Shown: piece by piece, positions 17,149-26,445 of the stretch | Layout of the letters: each line of letters starts with the position of its first letter | How positions within the stretch are numbered: the stretch's first letter is position 1 | Assembly (NCBI GenBank): GCA_002018045.1 | Contig: MWLD01000022.1 | Location: 1-34,084 of the forward strand | Direction of reading: 5' to 3' | Length of the DNA: 34,084 nt | Origin: Candidatus Synechococcus spongiarum LMB bulk15M | Lineage (GTDB): Bacteria > Cyanobacteriota > Cyanobacteriia > PCC-6307 > Cyanobiaceae | Notes under the pieces: generated by a model | Seen by the model: only the letters and a program-made list of their open reading frames with translations | Databases searched by the model: none | Told to the model about the DNA's origin: nothing | Program-made: the position numbers and the translations under genes

Positions 17149-19530
17149 CTAACTGATCCCGGCACGATAAAGCGTGAGCACATCTGCCATGGCGCGAATA
17201 CGGCTTATGGTTTTTGTCAGTTGATGAGCGCTGTGAAGTTCAATGCTCAGATCAATGCGCGCAGGTTTGCCACGACTGGTGCGCACGCGAGCATTCAGGA
17301 CGTTGATGTTGGCATCGGAAAGGCGTGTGAGGATATCCTTAAGCACCCCAACGCGGTCCATCACATCAATTCTTAAACGAACAGGATAGGTGTTATCTTC
17401 GGAATGACCAGGATTCCATTGCACCGGTAGGCGGCGCTCCATGGGAATGCGTTCAATATTGTCACAGTCTTGTCGGTGAATCGTGAGACCATGATTGCCC
17501 AAAGATATAGCACCAACAATAGGTTCCTTGGGCAGAGGCGTACAACAGCCCGCCAGGCGAAAGTCCAGCCCATCCACACCAAGAATCGGATCCCCTCGCA
17601 GTCGATCAGCCGTAGTACTCGGATCTCGGCTGGATGGAGCTGGGGCGGTGGGGGTAGGGTCAGGTTTGCGCTGCGACGCACGAGGGGCCTGGAGGCGAAG
17701 TTCCTCTCGTATACGGTTGGCAACCTGATGAATCGTGAGTGCGCCAAAACCAACAGCAGCCAACAGATCATTGACCGTATAAAGATTGCAGCGCTCAGCC
17801 ACTTTTTGCATCGCTGAGGATTTTAGTAATTCCTCCAGACCATGGCGACCCAGTTCCTGTTCTAGCATATCCCGACCGCGGTTAATGTTTTGATCTCGAT
17901 GACTGGTTTTGTACCATTGCCGTATACGGTTACGAGCCGTTGGTGTGGCAATAAAATTTAACCAATCCAGACTGGGACGGGCATTGCGTTCTGTCATGAT
18001 CTCAACAATATCGCCATTCTTCAAAGGAGTGGACAGGGGCGTGAGGCGGTTATTGATGCGGGCACCATGGCAGTGATGCCCCACTTCAGAATGGATACGA
18101 TAGGCAAAATCCACAGGTGTAGAACCACGCCGTAAACCTAGAACATCTCCCTTGGGTGTAAATACAAATACCTCGTCATCAAATAAATCATCTTTAATGG
18201 AGGCCAAATAGTCCTGGCCATCGCCATCGGCAGTGTCTTGCTGCCAATTGAGAAGCTGGCGCAGCCAGTTGAATTGCTCCTCTGCCTGACCACTGGCAGG
18301 GGAGCCCCCTTCCTTGTATTTCCAATGGGCAGCAATTCCATATTCCGCAACTTGATGCATCTGTTGTGTACGAATCTGCACTTCAAGCGGCCGTTGATTG
18401 GCAATAACAGCAGTATGTAACGATTGATAGCCATTGGGTTTGGGCAAGCCGATATAGTCTTTAAAGCGGCCGGGAATGGGACGAAAAGTGTCATGAACCA
18501 CAGCAAGTGCTCGGTAGCAGCTTTCTAGGCTATCCGTTAAAATCCGCAGCGCCGCCACATCGTAAATTTCATGGAAAGCCTTATTTTGTCGTTTCATTTT
18601 ACTCCAAATACCATAGAGATGCTTGGGGCGACCATTCACGTCCACCTGGCCAAGACCAGCCTCGGACAATCGTTGACGGACCAACTCCACAGTGGCGTTA
18701 AGTCGGGCTTCCCGCTCACTCCGCTTGCTGGCTAGCTGTTGAGAAATATCACGGAACTCCTGGGGATGGAGCACCTTGAAAGCCAGGTCTTCCAGCTCCC
18801 ACTTCAGCTTGCCAATGCCAAGGCGATTGGCCAAAGGGGCATAGATTTCTAACGTTTCGATGGAAATTCTTTTCTGCTTTGCTACTGGTAACGCCGTCAA
18901 CGTGCGCATGTTATGAAGACGATCAGCCAACTTGACCAGCACCACACGAATGTCACTGGCCATGGCAAGAAACATGCGGCGCAGATTTTCGGCCTGCTCC
19001 TCCGTACGATTGACAAAATGAATGCCCCCCAGTTTTGTGACGCCATTGACAAGCGCCCGCACCTCGCGACCAAACCTGGCTTCAACATCGGCCGTGGTTA
19101 CACCACAGTCCTCCACCACGTCATGGAGGAAACCTGCAGCAATCACACCAGGACTTACACCAATCTCCCGCAACAGATCTGCAACGGCAAGAGGATGGCT
19201 GATGTAGGGCTCCCCGCTGGCGCGCTCTTGCCCCTGGTGCTGTTGCCAGGCAAAATCAAAAGCAGCGGCAATCAGAGCAGCGCCCTCCAGGGGACCCTGA
19301 TGACGGCACGATTCCGCCGCCGGTTCAGCCTCTTGCAAGCACTCCACCAGCCAAGCTGGCAGTGGAAGGCCGTAATGCTGCTGCAGCCACTCCCCACGTC
19401 TCGGCACAACCTTTCCTCTCCCTTGAGGGTCATAACCGCTGAGGACGGAGGGGCCAGAGGTTTCCAGCACATTCGGTGAAGACCAGGTCTCCAGATTAAG
19501 CCCAATGACCACGCTGGTGATGAAATCCAC
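17149..19530 (-). CDS. Bifunctional (p)ppGpp synthetase/hydrolase (RelA/SpoT homologue)
   Basis: It makes and degrades the stringent-response alarmone (p)ppGpp. Domains in order: HD hydrolase (SHPLAVADLL with H112, and FLHDVVEDC with H136-D137), synthetase (RFKDYIGLPKPNGYQSLHTAVI), TGS (VFVFTPKGDVLGLRRGSTPVDFAYRIH), helical and zinc-finger region (LDFRLAGCCTPLPKEPIVG) and C-terminal ACT (YPVRLRIDVMDRVGVLKDIL). The RFKD signature is the RxKD type of bifunctional enzymes, not the ExDD of synthesis-only RelA. The family is often named spoT or relA in cyanobacteria, so no symbol is forced. The start is GTG at 19530 (793 aa), but the first 40 residues are poorly conserved and the true start may be later. 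Most of the gene is lower in GC (about 45-53% in sampled lines) than its neighbours. Divergent from obg, with 62 bp between. Confidence 0.95.
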   Translation of the reverse strand: MDFITSVVIGLNLETWSSPNVLETSGPSVLSGYDPQGRGKVVPRRGEWLQQHYGLPLPAWLVECLQEAEPAAESCRHQGPLEGAALIAAAFDFAWQQHQGQERASGEPYISHPLAVADLLREIGVSPGVIAAGFLHDVVEDCGVTTADVEARFGREVRALVNGVTKLGGIHFVNRTEEQAENLRRMFLAMASDIRVVLVKLADRLHNMRTLTALPVAKQKRISIETLEIYAPLANRLGIGKLKWELEDLAFKVLHPQEFRDISQQLASKRSEREARLNATVELVRQRLSEAGLGQVDVNGRPKHLYGIWSKMKRQNKAFHEIYDVAALRILTDSLESCYRALAVVHDTFRPIPGRFKDYIGLPKPNGYQSLHTAVIANQRPLEVQIRTQQMHQVAEYGIAAHWKYKEGGSPASGQAEEQFNWLRQLLNWQQDTADGDGQDYLASIKDDLFDDEVFVFTPKGDVLGLRRGSTPVDFAYRIHSEVGHHCHGARINNRLTPLSTPLKNGDIVEIMTERNARPSLDWLNFIATPTARNRIRQWYKTSHRDQNINRGRDMLEQELGRHGLEELLKSSAMQKVAERCNLYTVNDLLAAVGFGALTIHQVANRIREELRLQAPRASQRKPDPTPTAPAPSSRDPSTTADRLRGDPILGVDGLDFRLAGCCTPLPKEPIVGAISLGNHGLTIHRQDCDNIERIPMERRLPVQWNPGHSEDNTYPVRLRIDVMDRVGVLKDILTRLSDANINVLNARVRTSRGKPARIDLSIELHSAHQLTKTISRIRAMADVLTLYRAGIS

Positions 19531-19592
19531 AGGGCCATGCCACGATCCGTACCGGCAAGATGGGGTAGCAACGCGGGCAGGAGCGGGTCTGG

Positions 19593-20588
19593 ATGCAGTT
19601 CATTGACCTGGTGCGGATCGAGGTGCAGGCTGGCCATGGCGGGGACGGCATCGTGGCCTTCCGTCGGGAGAAATTCGTGCCGGCCGGTGGTCCGGCCGGT
19701 GGGGACGGCGGCTGCGGTGGAAGCGTGATTCTGGAGGCCACAACCAACTTGCAAACCCTGCTGGATTTCAAGTACAAGCGCTGTTTTACGGCTGGGGACG
19801 GGCGACGGGGCGGCCCTAAAAATTGCACCGGAGCCAGTGCCCGCCCCCTGTTGGTCAAGGTGCCCTGCGGTACGGAGGTCCATGACCTGGGGGACAACAC
19901 CTGGCTGGGAGACCTGACCACGCCCGGGCAGCAACTCTGTGTCGCCCTGGGGGGGAAGGGTGGCTTTGGTAATGCCCGTTATCTGAGCAACCGTAACCGG
20001 GCTCCGGAACAATGCACCACCGGCCATCCGGGCCAGCAGCGGCAGTTGCAGTTGGAACTCAAGCTTCTGGCCGAGGTGGGGTTGGTGGGTTGCCCCAACG
20101 CGGGGAAGAGCACCTTGATCCGCGCCCTCTCCGCTGCACGCCCCAAGGTGGCGAACTACCCGTTCACAACGTTGACGCCCAACCTGGGAGTGGTGCGGCG
20201 CCCCACGGGAGACGGCACAGTGTTCGCCGATATTCCCGGTTTGATCCAGGGCGCCGCCATGGGTGCCGGACTGGGGCACGATTTCTTGCGCCACATCCAG
20301 CGCACCCGCCTTCTGGTTCACCTGCTGGATGCCACGGCAGAAGATCCCTGCAGGGATGGGGCTGTGCTCCTTGGGGAGTTGGCAGCCTATGACCCCGCTC
20401 TGCTTGATCGTCCGCGTCTGCTGGCTCTCAACAAGAGCGATGCGGTGGAAGCCGGTCGGTTGGAACACCTGACCACGACGCTCAGCCAACACTTCCAACA
20501 GCCCTGCCGTCGGATCTCCGCAATCACGGGCCAGGGCTTGGAGCAGCTCAAGCAGGACGTTTGGGACGGCCTGGCCACCTGCTCCTGA
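19593..20588 (+). CDS. obg: GTPase Obg/CgtA (ribosome assembly)
   Basis: A 331-aa GTPase acting in large-subunit maturation. It has the Gly-rich Obg fold ([19 protein letters not shown] ... [12 protein letters not shown] ... GGKGGFGN), then the G domain with G1 GCPNAGKST, switch [11 protein letters not shown]3 [10 protein letters not shown]4 LNKSD and a G5 [13 protein letters not shown] lies about 10 bp before the ATG at 19593. Its placement opposite rsh is suggestive, since Obg proteins bind ppGpp, but adjacency alone does not show co-regulation. It converges with the phosphatase gene with a 2-bp gap. Confidence 0.97.
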   Translation: MQFIDLVRIEVQAGHGGDGIVAFRREKFVPAGGPAGGDGGCGGSVILEATTNLQTLLDFKYKRCFTAGDGRRGGPKNCTGASARPLLVKVPCGTEVHDLGDNTWLGDLTTPGQQLCVALGGKGGFGNARYLSNRNRAPEQCTTGHPGQQRQLQLELKLLAEVGLVGCPNAGKSTLIRALSAARPKVANYPFTTLTPNLGVVRRPTGDGTVFADIPGLIQGAAMGAGLGHDFLRHIQRTRLLVHLLDATAEDPCRDGAVLLGELAAYDPALLDRPRLLALNKSDAVEAGRLEHLTTTLSQHFQQPCRRISAITGQGLEQLKQDVWDGLATCS

Positions 20589-20590
20589 CA

Positions 20591-21406
20591 TCAGCCCGGT
20601 GGTGGTTGGTTTTCAGGATGCAGGGCAGCGGCCCAAGGACGAAAGAGGGGGAAGAGTGACGGGGCAGCAACAGCCAGCAGGGGATAGCTCACCGTTGCCA
20701 GTTGGGCGCCGAGTGTGGCGGGGAAGGGATGTCCCGCCAGCGGTTCAACGGGACAACCCAGCTCCTCCAACACCAGCCAGGCTGCCGCCAGGTCCCAGAT
20801 TTTGGGTGAGGCCTCCAGGGCGCCGAGGCTTTGCCCCAAAGCCACGCCGGCCATGTTGGTGCTGGCCACACCGAACATGCGCAACTTGCAAGGGAATCGA
20901 CGGTCTGCCCGGCGCTGTAAGACCACCATGCTGCGGGTGCAGAGGCTGGCGCAGGCATTGGGTGTGACCGTATCCGTTGGTGGCTGTAGACGACGGCCGT
21001 TCAGCTCGACGCCTTCTCCCCGCACCACAACGATCCGCTGGCGCAGCGGGGGAATCTCCAGCCATCCCATCATGGGACGGCCCTGGTGCAGCAAGGCCAG
21101 GGAAACGGTCCAGTGGGGGATGCCGTAGGTGAAGTTGGTGGTCCCGTCCAGGGGATCCAGGATCCAGCTCCACTCCTGCTGCGGCACCCGTGTGTTGCCC
21201 TCCTCGCTCAGCATCCCCGTGGCGGGGAAACGGTCCTGCAGCCACTGGCTGATGGTGTGGTCGCTCCAGCGATCACAGTTTGTGATCAGGGAGCCATCGG
21301 CTTTTCTTTCAGCTTCGATCTGGCCAAAGTCCTCCCTCTGCCGTGCAGCCACACGGTCCAGGAGAGGACCCAACTGCTCTTGCCATGCGGCGATGGTTTG
21401 TTGCAT
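20591..21406 (-). CDS. Inositol monophosphatase family protein
   Basis: A 271-aa Mg-dependent phosphatase of the IMPase/CysQ/FBPase superfamily. Metal-binding motifs are in order: MLSEEGNT (Glu pair), WILDPLDGTTNF (DPxDGTxN), and C-terminal KIWDLAAAWLVLEELG (WDxAA). The substrate could be inositol phosphate, adenosine 3',5'-bisphosphate or another sugar phosphate; the motifs do not separate these. It begins 9 bp after the MFS transporter gene on the same strand, so they may share a transcript. Confidence 0.9.
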   Translation of the reverse strand: MQQTIAAWQEQLGPLLDRVAARQREDFGQIEAERKADGSLITNCDRWSDHTISQWLQDRFPATGMLSEEGNTRVPQQEWSWILDPLDGTTNFTYGIPHWTVSLALLHQGRPMMGWLEIPPLRQRIVVVRGEGVELNGRRLQPPTDTVTPNACASLCTRSMVVLQRRADRRFPCKLRMFGVASTNMAGVALGQSLGALEASPKIWDLAAAWLVLEELGCPVEPLAGHPFPATLGAQLATVSYPLLAVAAPSLFPLFRPWAAALHPENQPPPG

Positions 21407-21415
21407 GGGGAAGCC

Positions 21416-22876
21416 TCAGTCCAACTCCAGAGCCAGCACTTTGGTCAGCGTGCCGGCCGTGTCCCCACGGAATTGATGCACACGCACAGCGCCGAGAGAC
21501 CATGTGGCTGCAGCCATGACGAGGACTTCAACGAACAGCACGAAGCCATAGGCAGGGAAGGCCGACGGCAACCAGGTTGCCCCCCATCCATCGGGAACGA
21601 AGACGTGACCAAGGTCCAGCAGGCCCCCGCCCATGAGTTTGCCCAGTGCCCGGGACAGGGCCTGAGCCAAGGCCCAGGCCCCCACAAACGTGCCGGCTGC
21701 CTCCGGCAGCGTCAAATCCAGCATGAGAGAGAGGATGGCATTGGTGGCAATGCCCACGGCACAACCAAACAAAACCATCACCACTTGCAACACCATTGCC
21801 TGACCGGTACACCCTGCCAGAAACAGCAACGCCAGCGAGAGGGTGGTCAGTTGGCAGCCCAGACGGGAACTGGCCATCTTCCCCAGTTTGGGGGTGATCA
21901 GAAATCCTGCCAGGAGCAAGCCCAGCAGTGTGCCAGCACCCCAGAGGGCATTCAGGATGGTGCTTTTGGAAATCGGTAGATCAAAGACATCCGCCCCATA
22001 GCTTTCCAGGATGGGATCCTGAAGGAAAACCCCCAGGGAAAACAGCACCAGAAAGCCGAAAAATACAAAGGTCTGACGGCTGGAGGTGAGCAGGGCCCAT
22101 GTGCGTGGCAGGGTCATCATCTCTTCGGGATTCCGGCTCCCGCCGGAGCGGGAGCCGCCCCGGGGTTCCATTCCCCAGCAGGCCACGACGGTCAACGCCA
22201 CCACCACCAACGCCAGTTGGATCATGAAGCGTTGCAACGCAGGTTGCAGCACCGCTGGATCCGTCACCCCGTCCACACTCCCGAGGGTGATGGAAATGCA
22301 AACGGCCCCGACGATGATGCCAACGGTCAACATGCACCAGATGATTCCCACGGCACGGGGACGATCCTTCTCGGTGGTGCGGTCAATGACCAGAGCCAGG
22401 TAGGGCGTCGTGGCCATGGCCACAGCCAGGCCGAACAGGGCAAACAGTCCGCAGAGCGCAGTGGCGCCACCCCAGAAGGCACGGCTGTCGTCCGTTGCAA
22501 TGGCATGGCCCACAAAGAAGATCAGCGGAACGGAGAGCACTGCGATGAGGCAATAGAAGACGGACCCGGTCACCACGTAGGGAACGCGATGGCGGCCTTG
22601 AAACGCCTTGGCATCGGAGATCTGACCAAACAGCACCCGGCTTGGGGCCACCAACTGCTCGAATGCCAGGGCGCCGCCCACCAACAGACCCGGGAACGCC
22701 AGTTCGGTGAGCATGATGCGGTTCAACAGGCCTGCAAAGACCACCGCCATGGTGCCCAGGCATCCCTGGAACAAGCCAAGCCGAAGGATCTGCAACAGGG
22801 ATAAGCTCGACGGACTGGCCGGGGAGTCGTGAGACTGGTTGCTCCTGTTGACGCCTCGAGAAGGTGAAGGCACCAC
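21416..22876 (-). CDS. BCD-family (PucC-like) MFS transporter
   Basis: A 486-aa integral membrane protein with about 12 hydrophobic segments. Strong family cues are LRLGLFQGCLGTMAVVFAGLLNRIM near the N-terminus, and PSRVLFGQISDAK in the MFS A-loop position, followed by HRVPYV. Later it has LALVIDRTTEKDRPRAVGIIW, then LGKMASSRLG and a GAWALAQALSRALGKLMGG segment. The family is named for bacteriochlorophyll delivery; cyanobacterial members are linked to chlorophyll or antenna biogenesis, but the substrate here is unproved. The start is GTG at 22876, 45 bp after the TolC-like gene. Confidence 0.88.
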   Translation of the reverse strand: MVPSPSRGVNRSNQSHDSPASPSSLSLLQILRLGLFQGCLGTMAVVFAGLLNRIMLTELAFPGLLVGGALAFEQLVAPSRVLFGQISDAKAFQGRHRVPYVVTGSVFYCLIAVLSVPLIFFVGHAIATDDSRAFWGGATALCGLFALFGLAVAMATTPYLALVIDRTTEKDRPRAVGIIWCMLTVGIIVGAVCISITLGSVDGVTDPAVLQPALQRFMIQLALVVVALTVVACWGMEPRGGSRSGGSRNPEEMMTLPRTWALLTSSRQTFVFFGFLVLFSLGVFLQDPILESYGADVFDLPISKSTILNALWGAGTLLGLLLAGFLITPKLGKMASSRLGCQLTTLSLALLFLAGCTGQAMVLQVVMVLFGCAVGIATNAILSLMLDLTLPEAAGTFVGAWALAQALSRALGKLMGGGLLDLGHVFVPDGWGATWLPSAFPAYGFVLFVEVLVMAAATWSLGAVRVHQFRGDTAGTLTKVLALELD

Positions 22877-22921
22877 GGTTCTGCGACCTCGGGGACGTGA
22901 AGGGGTGTTCTGGGAGGCAGG

Positions 22922-24481
22922 CTAGGGCCGGGTTGATAGGCCTGTATAACGGTGCAACTGCGCCAGGCCCAGGTTGTAGTCCAGGACGGCCTGAGCGTGA
23001 TCAACGGCAGTGCGGGTCAGGGCATTCTGCTGATCAATCACGTCTTGCTGGGTGCCGACACCAGCCTCGTAGCGGGCAGTGGTGAGATTCAGGATCTCTT
23101 GCCGGGTCGTCACTTGTCGGGCGCGCAACTCCAGCGTTTCTTCCTGGGCATGCAGGGCATGGAAAGCCTTCTCCACCTGCTGCTGGAAGGTGTTGCGGGT
23201 ATCCGCCAGAAGGTGCTCCTGCCTCTGCGCCTCCAATCTCCAGTGGCGAGCGCTGGCCTGGGCAGAACCTCCGTCGTGGAGTTGTAACGTAAAGCGCACG
23301 CCCGTGGTAGTGGAAACCCGCCCCCTGAACCGGCTTTCAACTTGCGAGGCGCCGGAGAGAACGTTGCCGGACGCCTGGTTCCAGGACCCCGTCACAAAGA
23401 GGGAGAGGGTGGGCTGAAGCGCAGCCAGCGCTTCCTTGGCCCGTTCTTCCCGCTCCTGGATGGCGGAGAGAAACTGTTGCAACTCTTCGCGGCTTGCAAA
23501 GGCGGCAGCCAGGCTCTCCCTCAGTGTTGCGGCCCAGCGGCCTTGCTGCGTGTTGGCGTCCTGTGCCGTGGGCACCACCCCTTGGGGCAGATTCAGCACC
23601 CTCGCCAAGCGGCGACGGGCGATGCTCCGACGGGCCTCGGCGCTGGCCAGCAAGGCTTCAACGTCGGTCAACTGGGCTTCGGCCTGAAGAACGTCCAGGC
23701 GGGCCGCCACTCCGGCCCCATAGCGAGCACGGCTGATCTTCAAGGTGGCCTGAGCAGCCTGAACGGCTGCCGAACGCAGGTCTACTTCCGCATCCGTGCG
23801 TTGGAGTTCGTAGTAGGACTCCGCCACCTGTAGTTTCACGTCACGCTGCAACAGTTGGTGTTGCATCCTTGCCTGCTCAAGTTCATGGCGCTCCACTGCA
23901 ATGCGGGCCTTCCGTCGAGGATCTCTCCACAACCAGGCTGCCTCCACGTTGACGTGGGTTTCCAGTTCGCCACGGGGATAGGAGCCCTCCGGGTTGTATT
24001 GGTACTCCAGCGCCAATGCCGGCAACCCTGCGGACGACCCCAAGGTGACTTGCGGCTTCCAGGCGCCCAGGGAAGCCTCCAGTTGGGCCTGCCGCGATTC
24101 CACCGCAAGCGCCGCAGCCTGCAGGATAGGGTGATTGACCTGGGCTAGTTGCTGTGCCTCCTGCAAGGACAACGGCCGTAGCCGTTGATCTGCCATGTCG
24201 TCCGGCAACCGTGTTCCGGACAATGGCGACGGTGCGGCCAGATCCGCCAGGGACGTGGGCAAGGACGATCCATCGATCCTGGTCCCCGCCCGGGAACCGG
24301 TGGGCTTGCTCTGGCTGAGGACAGCACCGTCTTCTTCCCCACTGGAGTCGGGAGCCGACTTTGGCTCCGCCGCCACCCCCGCCAGCGGTAGCGCGCCAGC
24401 CAACAAAGTGCTCACAAGCAAGTGAGACACGCATTGACGAGACCGTTTCAACAAATGCCGAACGCAGGACAACGGTACCAA
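22922..24481 (-). CDS. TolC-family outer membrane efflux protein
   Basis: Up to 519 aa. It has a signal peptide (HLLVSTLLAGALPLAGVAA) and a low-complexity spacer, then two halves typical of outer-membrane factors. The first is LRPLSLQEAQQLAQVNHPILQAAALAVESRQAQLEA ... VAESYYELQRTDAEVDLRSAAVQAAQATLKISRARYGAGVAARLDVLQAEAQL. The second includes the matching LTTARYEAGVGTQQDVIDQQNALTRTAVDHAQAVLDYNLGLAQLHRYTG. The repeated 'ARYxAGV.....DVL/I..Q..L' is the family hallmark. The start is uncertain (TTG at 24481 or GTG at 24430). No adaptor protein or inner-membrane pump gene is adjacent, so its partners must be encoded elsewhere. Confidence 0.93.
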   Translation of the reverse strand: MVPLSCVRHLLKRSRQCVSHLLVSTLLAGALPLAGVAAEPKSAPDSSGEEDGAVLSQSKPTGSRAGTRIDGSSLPTSLADLAAPSPLSGTRLPDDMADQRLRPLSLQEAQQLAQVNHPILQAAALAVESRQAQLEASLGAWKPQVTLGSSAGLPALALEYQYNPEGSYPRGELETHVNVEAAWLWRDPRRKARIAVERHELEQARMQHQLLQRDVKLQVAESYYELQRTDAEVDLRSAAVQAAQATLKISRARYGAGVAARLDVLQAEAQLTDVEALLASAEARRSIARRRLARVLNLPQGVVPTAQDANTQQGRWAATLRESLAAAFASREELQQFLSAIQEREERAKEALAALQPTLSLFVTGSWNQASGNVLSGASQVESRFRGRVSTTTGVRFTLQLHDGGSAQASARHWRLEAQRQEHLLADTRNTFQQQVEKAFHALHAQEETLELRARQVTTRQEILNLTTARYEAGVGTQQDVIDQQNALTRTAVDHAQAVLDYNLGLAQLHRYTGLSTRP

Positions 24482-24483
24482 GC

Positions 24484-24669
24484 CTAAGGAGAGTCGGCAT
24501 CCACTGATGCGGACGGCGGCTGTGGGAATGGGTACGACTCACCGGAACCGCGCTCCACGACTACGACGAGCGTCATGGCAACCGACTGCAGGGCAGATGC
24601 CGACAACGGCGCCGGAAGCAGGGGACGTAATTGCTTCTCAAGTTGATTGACAACTCCGGCATTGTCCAT
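24484..24669 (-). CDS. Small conserved-looking protein before the TolC-like gene
   Basis: 61 aa from ATG at 24669 (MDNAGVVNQLEKQLRPLLPAPLSASALQSVAMTLVVVVERGSGESYPFPQ). It has an N-terminal helix and a hydrophobic 'MTLVVVVE' strand, too short for a membrane anchor. It stops 2 bp before the earliest TolC start, so it is very likely co-transcribed. No function is known to me. Confidence 0.5.
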   Translation of the reverse strand: MDNAGVVNQLEKQLRPLLPAPLSASALQSVAMTLVVVVERGSGESYPFPQPPSASVDADSP

Positions 24670-24749
24670 GGCTGCACGCTTGCGGCCCCCTGGTGTCCTG
24701 AGTCCGGGATAGGTTGGGCAACCTGTTATCCGGTACACCCGGGCGGCTA

Positions 24750-24908
24750 ATGTTCCGATCATTGATTCTGATGATCTTGATTATCAGCCTGGGCTTCGGG
24801 ATTCAGCGGGGCTGGATCATGGTGGATTGGCCCTTCATGCAGGCTGATTTCACGTCCCTGTGGGAACAGTTTGATCAGCGCTCCCAGGAGCACCGCAGGC
24901 AGCAGTAA
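24750..24908 (+). CDS. Small single-span membrane protein
   Basis: 52 aa from ATG at 24750. The N-terminal hydrophobic helix (LILMILIISLGFGIQRGWI) is followed by a short polar tail (LWEQFDQRSQEHRRQQ). Short proteins of this layout are common in picocyanobacteria. It is divergent from the 61-aa gene (80 bp between starts) and converges on the epimerase-like gene. Confidence 0.55.
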   Translation: MFRSLILMILIISLGFGIQRGWIMVDWPFMQADFTSLWEQFDQRSQEHRRQQ

Positions 24909-24950
24909 CCCCCGACACCCAATCCCGCCACCCGCCTTTTCCCATGGCAT

Positions 24951-25970
24951 TCAGCCTGCCAGAAGACCGTCAGCGCGATGGTAAACCGGGTTGAAATTTC
25001 CCCCTCTTTCCTCTGCAAGGGTGGCCACAAGACCCTCACGATAGGTGGGATAGCGCAGGACATAACCCCAGGACAGAAGCCTCCGGTTGCTGATACGACG
25101 GTTTTCGAGCCAGAAACTCCGGGCCATCGTTCCCATGCTGTCCTTCACGTCCCGATAGCGCTCACAGGGGGGCAACTTGCAGCCAAGCAGATGGGCAGCC
25201 ATGCCCAGGAGTTCACTGCTGGGGCAGGGCCGGTTGTCACAGACGTTGACCACCGTGTCACGGTATCCGTGGCGCCGACACCAGAGAACGGCTCCCACCA
25301 CATCGTCCACATGGACCCTGGAAAACACCTGCCTCGGTTTATGAATCATGCGGGCCCGCCTTTGATGCAGCCGCGAAAAAGGACTACGGCCAGGCCCGTA
25401 GATTCCTGGTAGGCGCAAGATCAGAGGCGCCAACCCGGACGCCTGCCACGCCGCTTCACAGTGAGTACGGTGACGGCTGCGGGGGATACGGGAACGCGGG
25501 GGCAGCGATTCATCCGCCCAGTCCCCTTGCAGGTCCCCATACACCCCACTGGTGGAGAGATAGCCCACCCATGGAGGTGCGTCCTGCCGGAGGGCGGTCC
25601 CCAGCCGATCCTGCACAGGGTCAACGCCGTCTTTCCCGGGAGGAATGGTTGAGATCACTGCCGTAAACGGTCCCAGTGCGCTCAGGTCGGGGACAATCCC
25701 CTGGGCATCGTCGAAGACGACCACCCGTGGTTGGGGTCTCGGTCGAGGGGAAGAGGTGTTGGGGGCCAGCGGAGCCGCCGGGTGGTGGATGGCGTATCGG
25801 TCGGTGCTTGCGCGGTGCGTTACCACAACGTCATGCCCCAGATCCAGGAGTTGATCCACCAGACGCATTCCGCAATAGCCGCCCCCCAGCACCAACCAAC
25901 GCTGTGGCTCACTCCGGGCACGGCCGGGTCCGGGAATGCCCGGGTTGCGGCTCTTCACACGGCTCACCAT
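24951..25970 (-). CDS. NAD-dependent epimerase/dehydratase-like protein (atypical SDR)
   Basis: A Rossmann-fold protein with an N-terminal WLVLGGGYCGMRLVDQLLDLGHDVVVTHR (GxxGxxG-type nucleotide binding), a STSGVYGDLQGDWADE stretch in the position of the SDR active-site strand, LILRLPGIYGPGRSPFSRL, and FSRVHVDDVVGAVLWC. This matches the atypical SDR group that includes E. coli YeeZ, whose substrate is unclear. ATG at 25970 (339 aa) is preferred over a TTG at 26003. It follows the lipoprotein gene by 61 bp on the same strand. Confidence 0.85.
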   Translation of the reverse strand: MVSRVKSRNPGIPGPGRARSEPQRWLVLGGGYCGMRLVDQLLDLGHDVVVTHRASTDRYAIHHPAAPLAPNTSSPRPRPQPRVVVFDDAQGIVPDLSALGPFTAVISTIPPGKDGVDPVQDRLGTALRQDAPPWVGYLSTSGVYGDLQGDWADESLPPRSRIPRSRHRTHCEAAWQASGLAPLILRLPGIYGPGRSPFSRLHQRRARMIHKPRQVFSRVHVDDVVGAVLWCRRHGYRDTVVNVCDNRPCPSSELLGMAAHLLGCKLPPCERYRDVKDSMGTMARSFWLENRRISNRRLLSWGYVLRYPTYREGLVATLAEERGGNFNPVYHRADGLLAG

Positions 25971-26031
25971 TGCCCCATGGCCAGCCCTTCGTGAAGGAGG
26001 CAAAAGACGTCCCTTCGCACTTTTTCAGTCA

Positions 26032-26418
26032 TCAACCACCTGCATCAACCACCTGGTTTCTACAGATTGCTTCCACGCTGAAGTGGAAATCCTCTCGATC
26101 ATCGGGGGTGGCGGTCAGCGTGGCCATGGTCTTCTCCAGATCAAAAAGCTTCCGGCAGGCTTCACGTTCTTTACCGTAATGCTGCCAGACGATGAAGCGA
26201 TCCACGTGTGCCCGCAGCAACCGGGGATGGCTGGCCACAATACGGTCACAGAGGTCCATGTGCTCAGCAGGATCGAGGAACTCCCGACTCAACTGCGCCA
26301 GGCAGCCGCTGGGTAGGGGCCCGGCTTGCGGAAGCTCCCCACCACCCGGGCCGCAACTGCCGAGAAGGGTCAGCAGGGCCACCCTCAGGGCAAGAGAAGT
26401 ATGCAGATGCCTTGTCAT
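26032..26418 (-). CDS. Predicted lipoprotein of unknown function
   Basis: From ATG at 26418 the product is 128 aa with a lipoprotein signal (MTRHLHTSLALRVALLTLLGSCG, lipobox LGSC). Four cysteines lie in the mature part (SGCLAQ, DLCDRI, REACRK, AICRNQ). The mature part is helical and acidic and not recognised. It is 27 bp downstream of the AbrB-like gene, probably in the same transcript. Confidence 0.7.
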   Translation of the reverse strand: MTRHLHTSLALRVALLTLLGSCGPGGGELPQAGPLPSGCLAQLSREFLDPAEHMDLCDRIVASHPRLLRAHVDRFIVWQHYGKEREACRKLFDLEKTMATLTATPDDREDFHFSVEAICRNQVVDAGG

Positions 26419-26445
26419 TCCTGCCACGGCCAGGCTCGGCATGTT

